Positions 43,455 to 51,997 of a stretch of 64,000 nt of DNA are shown here, one piece after another. The stretch is from Gemmatimonadota bacterium (GTDB lineage: Bacteria; Gemmatimonadota; Gemmatimonadetes; Gemmatimonadales; Gemmatimonadaceae), in the NCBI GenBank assembly GCA_021413975.1, contig JAIOPJ010000046.1:41252-105251 (forward strand), in the 5' to 3' direction. A model generated the notes under the pieces. The model was not told the DNA's origin. It was given only the letters and a program-made list of their open reading frames with translations, and searched no databases. Positions within the stretch are counted from its first letter, which is position 1, and each line of letters begins with the position of its first letter. A program made the position numbers and the translations under genes.

Positions 43455-44914
43455 TCCTGGGACCGTGTGCGCAGCGCGAGCACGCGCTTCCCGATGCATT
43501 GACCTTGCACGACGCCGTCGAGCACGGCCGGCAGGTAGTGCACGCCCGCGTACACCCGCGACCAGGCGACCTCGTCGCGCGCCGCCGTGAACGAGGCGAA
43601 GTGTCGCGCCGGCTGTCCCACGTCGACCTGACTCGAGTCCGCGAACGCGATCGTGTCACCGAGCGTGGCGATCAGCACGTCGACCGCAGCGGCGCTCTGC
43701 ACCGAGTGGCCACTCGTGTACTCCGGGAACGGTGGCGTCGGGATCACGGTGCGGTACGCGGGGTCGAACACGCGTTGCACGTAGGCCACGGGACGCACGA
43801 CCATCGAGCGGTACTTCTCCTTCCAGCAACCGATGAAGGCGTCGGCGATCGCCAACGACGTGAGCGCATAGAGCTCGGCCGCCTCAGGTGCAGTGAGACC
43901 GCGTCGCTCGATCATCTGATTCACCACACTGATCCAGTGGAACCCCGGGGTCCCCGTGGCGACCGGGTTGTCGGCCCAGAAGAGCGCGATCTCCCGCTGC
44001 TCTGGCGTCAGCGCTTTCACAGTATCGTAGAACGCATGCGCCATCGCGTAGAAGGGCGTCCCGGGCTTCTCGGAGTACGCGGGAGGTGCAGGCGGCGCAC
44101 ACTCGTCGCCGTCCTTGATCACGAACGTCCGCAGCGTGCCCCAATACGGCTCGGTGGGCCGCGTCGGATTGAAGCTCGGCAGCGTCGTCGGGCCCGCCGC
44201 CTTGGGACGATTCGTGAAGACGCCCTTCTCGGTCGCGTCAGCGGCGTCGAGCCGCACGTTCGGGTTGGCGGTAGAGACGAAGTCCGACTGTCCCGACAGT
44301 GTCTGCGGCACGAACTGGTCCAGCGTGGCCGTGTTCTCCCACTGATCACGACGCTTGGGCGGTACCCACGTGAGCGCGCGCGTCGCGAAGAACCCGTCCT
44401 CGGCGGCCCAAGCGAGGATCGCCGCCGCGAGCGCCTTGCCGTGCGTCTCCGAGCGCGCACGTCGCGACTCATCCACGCCTGCGGCCACGCGCGCGGCGAC
44501 CTGCGCGGCTGCGAGGGAGTCGATCGTGGTGCGCGTGGTCGCGAAGCCGTCGCGGAAGAGCGAGTCGAGGACGACCCGTTCGGCGACCGCGGCGACGACC
44601 GCGCCGTCGACGGGGGCGTCGTCGCTCGCGATGGGCAGTGCGGTGAGGCCGTTGAGCTGCCCGGCGAGCGAGCGGAGCCCGGAGGTCGGGTCAGCGGCGT
44701 AGCCCTCGAAGAGTGCGAGAGAGGCGTAGGCCGAGATGCGCGCGGCGACCGGCGGGCCGAGGCGTTCGCTGCGCACCCAGGCGAGCGAACTGCGGGTCCA
44801 CTGGGCGACGAGCTGCGGATCGGTCGCGGGGGCATCGCCGCGACAGCCGGCGAGGAGGATCAGCGCGGGGGAGGCGGCGCGAACGAGGAAGCGCGCGCGG
44901 GTCGAGCGGAGCAT
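43451..44914 (-). CDS. Vanadium-dependent haloperoxidase/PAP2-like lipoprotein
   Basis: This 487-residue lipoprotein has lipobox LLAGC. The vanadate/phosphate-binding motifs of the haloperoxidase-acid phosphatase superfamily are in order: EKYRSMVVRPV (Lys and Arg), PEYTSGHSVQSAAA (Ser-Gly-His) and SRVYAGVHYLPAVLDG (Arg and catalytic His). The N-terminal half is helical, as in vanadium haloperoxidases. Family members halogenate with peroxide or act as phosphatases; sequence alone does not decide. The ATG at 44914 follows a GAGGAG some distance upstream. It is translationally coupled to the VCBS/ASPIC gene. Confidence 0.85.
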   Translation of the reverse strand: MLRSTRARFLVRAASPALILLAGCRGDAPATDPQLVAQWTRSSLAWVRSERLGPPVAARISAYASLALFEGYAADPTSGLRSLAGQLNGLTALPIASDDAPVDGAVVAAVAERVVLDSLFRDGFATTRTTIDSLAAAQVAARVAAGVDESRRARSETHGKALAAAILAWAAEDGFFATRALTWVPPKRRDQWENTATLDQFVPQTLSGQSDFVSTANPNVRLDAADATEKGVFTNRPKAAGPTTLPSFNPTRPTEPYWGTLRTFVIKDGDECAPPAPPAYSEKPGTPFYAMAHAFYDTVKALTPEQREIALFWADNPVATGTPGFHWISVVNQMIERRGLTAPEAAELYALTSLAIADAFIGCWKEKYRSMVVRPVAYVQRVFDPAYRTVIPTPPFPEYTSGHSVQSAAAVDVLIATLGDTIAFADSSQVDVGQPARHFASFTAARDEVAWSRVYAGVHYLPAVLDGVVQGQCIGKRVLALRTRSQE

Positions 44915-44994
44915 TGCGGTCTCACGGAATGAGGAGTGCAAGCCTCAAAGGTATTCCGTTTCAATCGGGCCTGCGAGACGACTGGCTCTGTCGG

Positions 44995-45225
44995 CTACGG
45001 GCCGAGCAACACCGCGGGCACCACGGCGACGCCGTCCTTGCGCCGGCCCTGCCGCTCCTCCGTGCGCTCGTAGGGCGCGGCCCCGATGAACTGATTGAAC
45101 TCGGTCTGCATCGTCTCCTGCACCAGCGTCGCGACCATCGCGCGGAGGGCATCCGCCGGGACGGGCGCGTGATCCCCTGCTTGCTCGAGCGACAGGGGCA
45201 TCCTGGTCTTCTCCTCGAAGGCCAT
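44995..45225 (-). pseudogene. IS256-family transposase, N-terminal remnant
   Basis: A 76-codon frame begins with a good ribosome-binding site (AGGAG) and encodes an N-terminus typical of IS256/mutator transposases: DALRAMVATLVQETMQ, then TEFNQFIGAAPYERTEERQG and RR. Homology breaks off after this, where the usual NGYKPR sequence is replaced by KDGVAVVP and a stop. A complete transposase has about 400 residues, so more than 80 percent is gone, including the DDE triad. No further pieces of the gene are seen downstream. Confidence 0.75.
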
Positions 45226-45375
45226 CGGCTAACTCCTCTGGGTCATGCGGCGCGTCAACGCCGCGGGTGGAAGGACTCCTCCCAGAGATGCTAGACGATG
45301 GCCTTCGTGCGTAAGTCCACGTCGGGTCGCTGACACAAACTTCTGCACACCACGCTGCACACCACGCTCACCACT
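45226..45375 (-). mobile_element. Probable IS256-type terminal region next to the transposase remnant
   Basis: On the minus strand GCAGAAGTTTGTGTCAGCGA (complement of 45327-45346) resembles the outer end of IS256-group elements, lying about 100 nt before the transposase start as expected. The matching opposite end is not found, in keeping with a truncated element. A 12-bp direct repeat, GCACACCACGCT, follows at 45345-45356 and 45357-45368. Confidence 0.45.
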
Positions 45376-45648
45376 TCGCGTGGCGGTCGGTGCATGTCGC
45401 GTGGCGGTCGGTGCATGTCGCGTGGCGGTCGGTGCATGTCGCGTGGCGGTCGGTGCAAGGCGCCTGGCGGTCGGTGCAAGGCGCCTGGCGGTCGGTGCAA
45501 GTCGTCTGGCGGTCGGTGCAAGTCGTCTGGCGGGCGGTGCAAGGCGCCTGGCGGGCGGTGCAAGTCGCCTGGCGGCCGGTGCAAGTCGCCTGGCGGTCGG
45601 TGCAAATCGCCTGGCGGGCTGTCGGACGCGCGTGGCGGGCGGATCTCC
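45376..45648. repeat. Minisatellite: 21-bp unit, about 12-13 copies
   Basis: Units start at 45376 and every 21 bp afterwards. The unit has an invariant core, TGGCGG, a variable base, then CGGTGCA, with flanking variable bases. The first three units are identical, the fourth differs at one base, later ones vary mostly at positions 1, 4, 5, 12 and 20, and the last two (from 45607) are degenerate. Because 21 is a multiple of three, several frames on both strands stay open. None has a credible start or a recognisable product, so I do not call a protein. There are no spacers, so it is not a CRISPR array. Confidence 0.93.
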
Positions 45649-45882
45649 CCTTCCGCTAGCCATTTGAGAGGGGCCTATCCGGGCCTATCCGGTTTTCTGT
45701 GTGCGAGGCCATGCTCACCCTCAGGAGGGGAGATGGCCAAAGCACGCTGACATCCGAGCCCGCTCGGCCTAATGGAAGTTGGTGCGGATGGACTTCCCGG
45801 CATTACGGAGCCAACGGGGGTCGTCTGGGCCGACATCAGCAGTACTCGATCAGCCGTTGATCGAGCCAGTGAAGACGGGCGA
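45649..45882. other. Non-coding tail of the degenerate island
   Basis: This stretch holds a 10-bp tandem duplication (GGGCCTATCC twice, 45672-45691). A strong ribosome-binding site, AGGAGGGGAG, is followed by an ATG at 45733 whose frame closes after five codons (MAKAR), which looks like the severed start of a lost gene. A perfect hairpin, CTCGATCA at 45845-45852 with TGATCGAG at 45858-45865, lies 18 nt beyond the PDZ gene stop on the minus strand. It lacks a T-run. No complete gene is seen. Confidence 0.5.
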
Positions 45883-46980
45883 TCAGCTCTCCGTCCTGAC
45901 CGTCCGCCGAATCACCACGCGAGACGGCGCCTCGATCCGCATGCGGCTCGGCGAGTTCGGCATCGCCTGATCCGGCAGCTCGCGCATGGGCGGCAACTCG
46001 CGCATGCGGGGCAGTTCGCGGAGCATTCCCTCCATCGGCACGCGCATGAAGGTCGCCCCTTCCCCGCCCTCAGGCAGGTCGCTCGCCTTGCCGGTCGTCA
46101 CGCGGACCGTGCGCGACCGCCCGCCGGTCACGACCGTGAGCTCGGCCGCATCCCCCGCCTTGAGCTTGGCGACCTCGCGCGAGAGCCGTTCGGCCCGCGA
46201 TGCACCGACGGACTCGTCGTCGGCGTCCTCGCGCGAGACACGGAGACTCACGCCGTTGATCGCCGCGATCCTGTCGCCTTCGACTACTCCGGCCTTCTCG
46301 GCAGGGCCATCGTGCGCCACGGACTGCACGAACACGCCGAGCGTGTCGCGCGCCGAGCCGGTGCCGGCGACCGTCACGCCGAGCACGGCGCGGTCGGGGT
46401 CGTCGCCGGTCCAGCTGAATCCGCGGCGCACCTCCGTCTCCAGATCGGATGCCTTCACCGGGGTCACCTTCACCGTGCGCGATTGTCCGTCCGTGAGCAC
46501 ACGCAGGTCGATCGACGTGCCGGGCGCCGTGCGCTGCACCTCGCGTTGCAGCCGGCGGTTCAGTACGCCGGAGTAGTCGTCCTCGCCGGCATCCACGCGG
46601 TCGGCGCGCAGGCTCACGCCGTTCACCGCCTGCACGCGGTCGCCGGCCTTGAGTCCCGCCTTCTCGGCTGGCGAGCCGCGCTGCACCGACTCGATCCTCA
46701 ATCCGAGCGTGTCACCCCGCTCGCTCTCCGCGACGGTCGTCACGCCGATCATCGGACGGTCATTCGTTTCCTGGCCGCCGAACACCATCAGACGCCGCTC
46801 GCCGTCGGGCATCTGTCCGTCGCGGATGACCACGCGCCGGTCGGCGTCGGGGCGGGTGAGGATGCGGACGTCCTGCGCGCCGAGGGTCGTGACGGGTAGT
46901 GATGCGACGAGGAGCGCAGAGGCGAGGATCGTTGAGCGACCCAGCCGACTCGTGCGTATCGCGGGGAACCGGTCGTTCAT
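45883..46980 (-). CDS. Exported protein with two PDZ domains
   Basis: This 365-residue protein has an N-terminal signal peptide (ASALLVASLPVTTLGAQ). Two PDZ domains follow at about residues 65-175 (IGVTTVAESERGDTLGLRIESVQRGSPAEKAGLKAGDRV) and 190-310 (LGVTVAGTGSARDTLGVFVQSVAHDGPAEKAGVVEGDRI). No protease domain is fused, unlike DegP-type proteins. The C-terminus is rich in Met, Arg, Glu and Pro (MRELPRMRELPPMRELP). PDZ pairs bind C-terminal peptides, so it could be a periplasmic scaffold. The start at 46980 gives the best signal peptide. It is divergent from the BNR-repeat gene. Confidence 0.82.
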   Translation of the reverse strand: MNDRFPAIRTSRLGRSTILASALLVASLPVTTLGAQDVRILTRPDADRRVVIRDGQMPDGERRLMVFGGQETNDRPMIGVTTVAESERGDTLGLRIESVQRGSPAEKAGLKAGDRVQAVNGVSLRADRVDAGEDDYSGVLNRRLQREVQRTAPGTSIDLRVLTDGQSRTVKVTPVKASDLETEVRRGFSWTGDDPDRAVLGVTVAGTGSARDTLGVFVQSVAHDGPAEKAGVVEGDRIAAINGVSLRVSREDADDESVGASRAERLSREVAKLKAGDAAELTVVTGGRSRTVRVTTGKASDLPEGGEGATFMRVPMEGMLRELPRMRELPPMRELPDQAMPNSPSRMRIEAPSRVVIRRTVRTES

Positions 46981-47118
46981 GAGGAGTCGCGCGTGCGGTC
47001 GCATGTGTGGCATCCTTGGTGGTGTGGCGGTGTGGTCGCAGCCGGAACTCATGGTCTGCTCCCTCTGTCACGCCCGTCCATCACAGGGTTTCCTGCCCAC
47101 TCTCGCCCGCCCCAGCAC

Positions 47119-50100
47119 ATGACGCGTTCCTCAGTGGTCCTCCTCGCCCTCGCGGCGAGCCTCGCGCAGGCACAGGCTCGGCCCGCCGGTCGTCCGGCTG
47201 GCGCAGCAACCACAGCGCCCGCTCCCGCCGCTGGCGGTCGCGGCGCGCAAGGTGCCGGTGCCAGCGACTCCACCCCGCCCGGCGGCATCCCCGCCACCGT
47301 GCTCGGCGGATTCCGTTTCCGCAGCATCGGCCCTGCCTTCACCTCGGGCCGCATCGCCGACATGGCGATCGCCCCCGACAAGAAGACCTGGTTCGCCGCC
47401 GTCGCCGCCGGTGGCGTGTGGAAGACCGAGAATGCGGGCACGACCTGGTCGCCGATCTTCGATTCGCAGGCCTCGTACTCGATCGGCACCGTGGTCATCG
47501 ACCCGCGCGACCCCAACGTGGTCTGGGTCGGGACCGGCGAGAACAATGCGCAGCGTGCCGTCTCCTTCGGTGACGGCGTGTACAAATCCGAGGACGGGGG
47601 CCGCACCTGGAAGAACATGGGGCTCAAGCAGTCCGAGCATGTCGGCCGCATCGTGATCGACCCGCGCGATTCCAAGGTCGTCTACGTGGCCGCGCAGGGA
47701 CCGCTCTGGTCCGAGGGCGGGGACCGCGGCCTCTTCAAGAGCACCGACGGCGGGGAGACGTGGACCAAGCTGCTCGCGGGCGAGAAGTACGCCGGCGTGA
47801 ACGACATCACGCTCGACCCCCGCAATCCCGACGTGATGGTCGCGAGCACCTGGCAGCGGCATCGTCAGGTGTGGGGCTACATCGCCGGCGGGCCCGAGTC
47901 GGCGCTGCACCGCTCCACCGATGGTGGCAAGACGTGGAAGAAGCTCACCGGCGTGCCGGAGGGCGAAGGACGCATCGGGCTGGCGCGCGCGCCTTCAGAC
48001 CCCAACGTGCTGTACGCGATCGCCGAAGCGGCCAATGCCCGAGGTGGCGTGTTCCGTTCCGACGACAACGGCGTGAGCTGGAACCGTCAGGGCGGCTACT
48101 CGTCGGGTTCGCTCTACTACAGCGAACTCTGGGTCGACCCCAGGAACCCCGAGCGCGTGTACGCCGTGGACGTGCAGAACCAGGTCTCCAACGACGGGGG
48201 CCGGACCTTCACGAACCTCGGCGAGTCGGGCAAGCACGTCGACAACCATGTCATCTGGGTCGATCCCGACGACACCGACCACATCATCAACGGCAACGAC
48301 GGCGGCATCTACGAGAGCTTCGACGGGGCGCGCACCTGGAACTTCAAGGGCAACCTCCCGGTGACGCAGTTCTACAAGATCGACGTCGACATGAACGCGC
48401 CGTTCTACAACGTCTACGGCGGCACGCAGGACAACTACTCGTTCGGCGGCCCCACGCGCACGAACAACAACAACGGCATCCGCAACTCCGACTGGTTCGT
48501 GACCAACGGCGGCGACGGTTTCCAGAGCCGCGTCGACCCCACGGACCACAACACGATCTACGCCGAGTCGCAGAACGGCGGTCTCATCCGCTTCGACCGC
48601 CGCACGGGCAACGCCACGCGGATCGTCCCCGAGGAGGAGCCGGGCGAGGATCCGGCGCGCTGGTACTGGGACGCGCCGATCATGATCAGCCCGTTCAGCA
48701 ACACGCGGCTCTTCTTCGGCTCGCAGCGCGTCTACCGCAGCGACAACCGCGGCGACGACTGGAAGCCGATCTCCCCCGACCTCTCGCGCAACATCCCGCG
48801 CACGTCGATGAAGATGCTCGGCCGTCTCTGGAGCGTCGACGCGGTCGCGCGCAACACGTCGACCTCGTTCGCCGGCAGCGTGACCACGATCGCCGAGTCG
48901 CCGAAGATGGAAGGGCTCATCTACGCCGGCACCGACGATGGATTGATCCAGGTGACCGAGGACGGCGGCGCCACCTGGCGGAAGGTGGAGAGCATCGCCG
49001 GCGTGCCCGACACGAGCTTCGTCGCGTACATCACGGCCTCGCCGCATGACGCGAACGTGGTCTATGCGGGGATCAACAACTACAAGCGCGGCGACTACAA
49101 GCCGTACGTCGTGCGCTCGGGAGATCGCGGACGCACCTGGAAGGTGATCTCGTCGAACCTGCCCGAGCGCGGACCGGTGCACGTGGTGCGCGAGGACCTC
49201 GTGAAGTCCGGCCTGCTCTTCGCCGGCACCGAGTTCGGGGTCTTCGTCTCGTTCGATGACGGGGCACGCTGGCAGCAGATGAAGGGCGGTCTCCCGACGA
49301 TCGCGGTGTACGACATCGCGATCCAACCGCAGATGAATGACCTCGTGGTCGCGACCTTCGGGCGCGGCATCTACGTGCTCGACGACTACTCGGCGCTGCG
49401 CACCATCACGCCGGAGCGGCTGCGGACCGAGGCGCTCGTGTATCCGGTGGCGCCGGCCCTGATGTTCCAGCCGTCGTCGCCGCTCGGCGGCAACGGGGTC
49501 TCGTTCCAGGGGGCCTCGCTCTATTCGGCGAGCAATCCGCCGGTGGGCGCGACGTTCACGTATCACCTGCGTACGGCGCTGCGCACCGCGCGGGCCGCGC
49601 GGCAGACGCGGGAGACCGCGTTGAACCGCACCGGGGCGGATGTGCCGTTCCCGGGGTGGGAGGCGCTCAAGGCGGAGCAGGACGAGGAGGCGCCGAGCGT
49701 CGAGGTCGAGATCAGTGACGTGAGCGGCGCGATCGTGTCGCGGTTCGACGGGACGAACAGCGCGGGGACGAATCGCGTGACCTGGAACATGCGCTGGCCG
49801 AGTGCGACGCCGGTGCAGGGCGGCGCGGGTGGGGCCGGCGGGTTCGGCGGCGCTGGTGGTGGCGGCGGCGGTGGTGGCGGTGGCGGTGGCGGCGCCGGCG
49901 GACCGGGAGGCGGCGCGGGCGCCACGCTCGGCGGCAACGGGCCGTACGTCGTGCCCGGCTCCTATCGCGTGCAGCTGTTCAAGCGCGTGAAGGGCGAGCG
50001 CACCGCGCTCACACAGCCGGTGCCGTTCGAGGTGCGATTGCTGCCGAACGCGACGCTGACGGTGGCCGAGCGCGAGCGTGCGTTCGCCTTCCAGCGTGAC

Positions 50101-50532
50101 GCGCAGCAGCTGCAACGCGTGGTGCTCGGTGCCAACGCCACCATGGCCGAGGTGAGCACGCGGCTCGACGCGCTCCAGCGGGCGGTGGAGCAGATCACCA
50201 AGGTCACCACGCTCGACGCCGAGGTGCGCGCGGCGATCGTGAAGCTGCGCGGGATCCGCGAGCAGCTGAACGGTGACAACACGCCGGGGCGGTACTCCGA
50301 GCCGACGGAGACGTCGTTGCTGGGGCGGATGAACACCGCGGCCGGCTTCGGTGGGACGCTGGCGCCGCCGACGGGGACGCAGCGGCGGCAGTTGGAGATC
50401 GTGCGGGAGCGGTTCCCGGCGATCCATGCGGCACTGCTGGCGTTCGTGGCGAACGATCTGGCCGCGCTCGAGCGGAAGGCTGAGGCGGAGGGGGCGGCCT
50501 GGACGCCCGGGCGTGTGATCCCGTTGCCTTGA
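47119..50532 (+). CDS. Large exported BNR/sortilin-like beta-propeller protein
   Basis: This 1137-residue protein has a signal peptide ending near AQAQA. About residues 50-800 hold many Asp-box/BNR repeats (STDGGETWTKL, SEDGGRTWKNM, STDGGKTWKKL, SDDNGVSWNR), predicting two sortilin/VPS10-like seven- or ten-bladed propellers. A region after residue 850 contains an Ig-like segment and a poly-Gly block at about 900-935. A helical C-terminus with possible coiled-coil ends the protein. Bacterial members are widespread and of unknown function, though glycosidase names are often attached. No catalytic pair is evident. Confidence 0.88.
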   Translation: MTRSSVVLLALAASLAQAQARPAGRPAGAATTAPAPAAGGRGAQGAGASDSTPPGGIPATVLGGFRFRSIGPAFTSGRIADMAIAPDKKTWFAAVAAGGVWKTENAGTTWSPIFDSQASYSIGTVVIDPRDPNVVWVGTGENNAQRAVSFGDGVYKSEDGGRTWKNMGLKQSEHVGRIVIDPRDSKVVYVAAQGPLWSEGGDRGLFKSTDGGETWTKLLAGEKYAGVNDITLDPRNPDVMVASTWQRHRQVWGYIAGGPESALHRSTDGGKTWKKLTGVPEGEGRIGLARAPSDPNVLYAIAEAANARGGVFRSDDNGVSWNRQGGYSSGSLYYSELWVDPRNPERVYAVDVQNQVSNDGGRTFTNLGESGKHVDNHVIWVDPDDTDHIINGNDGGIYESFDGARTWNFKGNLPVTQFYKIDVDMNAPFYNVYGGTQDNYSFGGPTRTNNNNGIRNSDWFVTNGGDGFQSRVDPTDHNTIYAESQNGGLIRFDRRTGNATRIVPEEEPGEDPARWYWDAPIMISPFSNTRLFFGSQRVYRSDNRGDDWKPISPDLSRNIPRTSMKMLGRLWSVDAVARNTSTSFAGSVTTIAESPKMEGLIYAGTDDGLIQVTEDGGATWRKVESIAGVPDTSFVAYITASPHDANVVYAGINNYKRGDYKPYVVRSGDRGRTWKVISSNLPERGPVHVVREDLVKSGLLFAGTEFGVFVSFDDGARWQQMKGGLPTIAVYDIAIQPQMNDLVVATFGRGIYVLDDYSALRTITPERLRTEALVYPVAPALMFQPSSPLGGNGVSFQGASLYSASNPPVGATFTYHLRTALRTARAARQTRETALNRTGADVPFPGWEALKAEQDEEAPSVEVEISDVSGAIVSRFDGTNSAGTNRVTWNMRWPSATPVQGGAGGAGGFGGAGGGGGGGGGGGGGAGGPGGGAGATLGGNGPYVVPGSYRVQLFKRVKGERTALTQPVPFEVRLLPNATLTVAERERAFAFQRDAQQLQRVVLGANATMAEVSTRLDALQRAVEQITKVTTLDAEVRAAIVKLRGIREQLNGDNTPGRYSEPTETSLLGRMNTAAGFGGTLAPPTGTQRRQLEIVRERFPAIHAALLAFVANDLAALERKAEAEGAAWTPGRVIPLP

Positions 50533-50739
50533 TGATGAGATGCAGGTGGTAGGATGTAGGCAGTCGGATGGACAACGAGATGGGGGAGCCGGCTCAGGCC
50601 GCGCTCCCCCATCTCGTTCCTGCGGCCCCTACCACCCACCAACCCCCACCTACCACCTCCACCTCCCGCCCATCTGCCCCTTTGACCCGCTCGCACGCAT
50701 CTTGCCCTAGCCGTTCGCACTTCCCCCGCCCCACGCGCA
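50533..50739 (+). promoter_or_regulatory. Nested stem-loop intergenic element
   Basis: The gap between the BNR gene and the GT2 gene holds a perfect 16-bp stem, AACGAGATGGGGGAGC at 50574-50589 with GCTCCCCCATCTCGTT at 50603-50618, around a 13-nt loop. It is bracketed by an outer inverted pair, AGGTGGTAGG at 50544-50553 and CCTACCACCT at 50649-50658. The right arm is a CCACC-rich run. There is no T-tract. It could terminate BNR transcription or be a structured leader. TTGACC at 50682-50687 might be a -35 box for the GT2 gene, but no good -10 partner is seen. Confidence 0.6.
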
Positions 50740-51966
50740 ATGTCCTTCTGGCTTCTCGTGCTGGCCCTCTCGGCCGGCCTCACGATCTACTCCTACGCCC
50801 TCTACCCGGCCCTGCTCTGGATCGTGAGCAAGGTCCGCCGCCGGCATGGCGTGCGAGCGACCGATCCGGCCGAGTGGCCGCGCATCACGATCACGCTCCC
50901 GGCATACAACGCGCAGGACACGCTGCGCCCGGTGCTCGAGGCGCTGGTGCGCACCGACTATCCGGCCGATCGACGGCAGATCCTGGTGGTGAGCGATGGC
51001 TCGACCGACGGCACCGATGACCTCGTGCGCGAGTACGCGGCGCAGGGCGTCGGACTGCTGCGCATCGAAGGCCGCCTCGGGAAGACCGAGATCGAGAACC
51101 GGGCCTTCGACTCCATCCGCGGGGAGATCGTCGTGAACACCGATGCGTCGGTGACGATCGATCCCAAGGCGATCAAGAAGCTCGTCGCCGCACTCGGCGA
51201 CCCCGAAGTGGGCGTGGCGAGCGCGCGCGACATCTCGGTGGCGTCGGTGGGTGCGGTCGGCCATGCGAGCGAGGCCGCGTACGTGGGCTACGAGATGTGG
51301 ATCCGCGACCTCGAGACGGCGGCCGAGGGGATCATCGGGTCATCGGGGTGCCTGTACGCGATCCGTGCGCCGCTGCATCGGCGCAACCTCCCCGGGCACC
51401 TGAGTCGCGACTTCTCGTCGGCGCTCTGGGCGCGGCTGAACGGCCTGCGCGCGGTCTCGGTGCGCGATGCGATCTGCTATGTGCCGCGGGCCGCGAGCAT
51501 GCAGATCGAGTTCCGGCGGAAGATCCGGACGATGAGTCGCGGGATCCAGACGCTGTTCCATCACGCGCGGCTGCTCGATCCGTTCCGGTATGGGCTCTTC
51601 GCCTGGTTCCTGTGGAGCCACAAGCTGGTGCGGTGGCTGGTGCCGGTGGCGCTGGTGACGGGTGCGCTCTCGCTCGTGGCACTCGCCGCGACATCGGGCG
51701 GCACGACGCTGCTCACCACGTCCTTCACGACTCCTCGCGAGGCGATCGTCGCGGTGGCCCGTCTCGGGGTCGTCGGACTGATGGCGGGGCTCGGCCTCGC
51801 GGCGATCGGCTGGTGGTGGCCGGCCGACGGCCGAGCGCCCAAGCCGGCCTCGATGGCCGCCTACTTCGTCTCGGGGACCGTCGCGGGACTGATCGCGTGG
51901 AAGCGGGCGCTCCTGCGCGAGGGGGCGCCCGTCTGGGAGCCGACGCCGCGCGCGCTGGCGGGCTGA
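50740..51966 (+). CDS. Family 2 glycosyltransferase, membrane-bound
   Basis: This 408-residue processive-type GT2 has an N-terminal membrane helix (about residues 3-25). The GT-A domain shows ITITLPAYNAQDTLRPVLEAL, the VVSDGSTDGTDDLV nucleotide-sugar motif and VNTDASVTID as the DxD-like site. RRKIRTMSRGIQT follows, where such enzymes usually have Q/RxxRW-type sequences, then two or three C-terminal membrane helices. It likely adds a sugar to a growing lipid-linked or secreted polysaccharide. It lies at the left end of the exopolysaccharide locus, convergent with the Poly_export gene. Confidence 0.9.
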   Translation: MSFWLLVLALSAGLTIYSYALYPALLWIVSKVRRRHGVRATDPAEWPRITITLPAYNAQDTLRPVLEALVRTDYPADRRQILVVSDGSTDGTDDLVREYAAQGVGLLRIEGRLGKTEIENRAFDSIRGEIVVNTDASVTIDPKAIKKLVAALGDPEVGVASARDISVASVGAVGHASEAAYVGYEMWIRDLETAAEGIIGSSGCLYAIRAPLHRRNLPGHLSRDFSSALWARLNGLRAVSVRDAICYVPRAASMQIEFRRKIRTMSRGIQTLFHHARLLDPFRYGLFAWFLWSHKLVRWLVPVALVTGALSLVALAATSGGTTLLTTSFTTPREAIVAVARLGVVGLMAGLGLAAIGWWWPADGRAPKPASMAAYFVSGTVAGLIAWKRALLREGAPVWEPTPRALAG

Positions 51967-51997
51967 TCCCCGACCGGCCACACGCGAGCGCCGCTGC

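Noticed and set aside
45376..45648. CRISPR-like array
   Set aside because: The units are directly adjacent without unique spacers, and no cas gene is present in the window.
45229..45750. Several open frames through the minisatellite with repeated HRPPGDL or RGGRCMS-type peptides
   Set aside because: The 21-bp period alone keeps frames open on both strands. No frame has a credible start region, domain or conserved composition.
47119..50532. Calling the BNR-repeat protein a glycosyl hydrolase
   Set aside because: Asp-box repeats define a fold and not an activity. I saw no convincing catalytic Tyr/Glu or Arg triad of sialidases.
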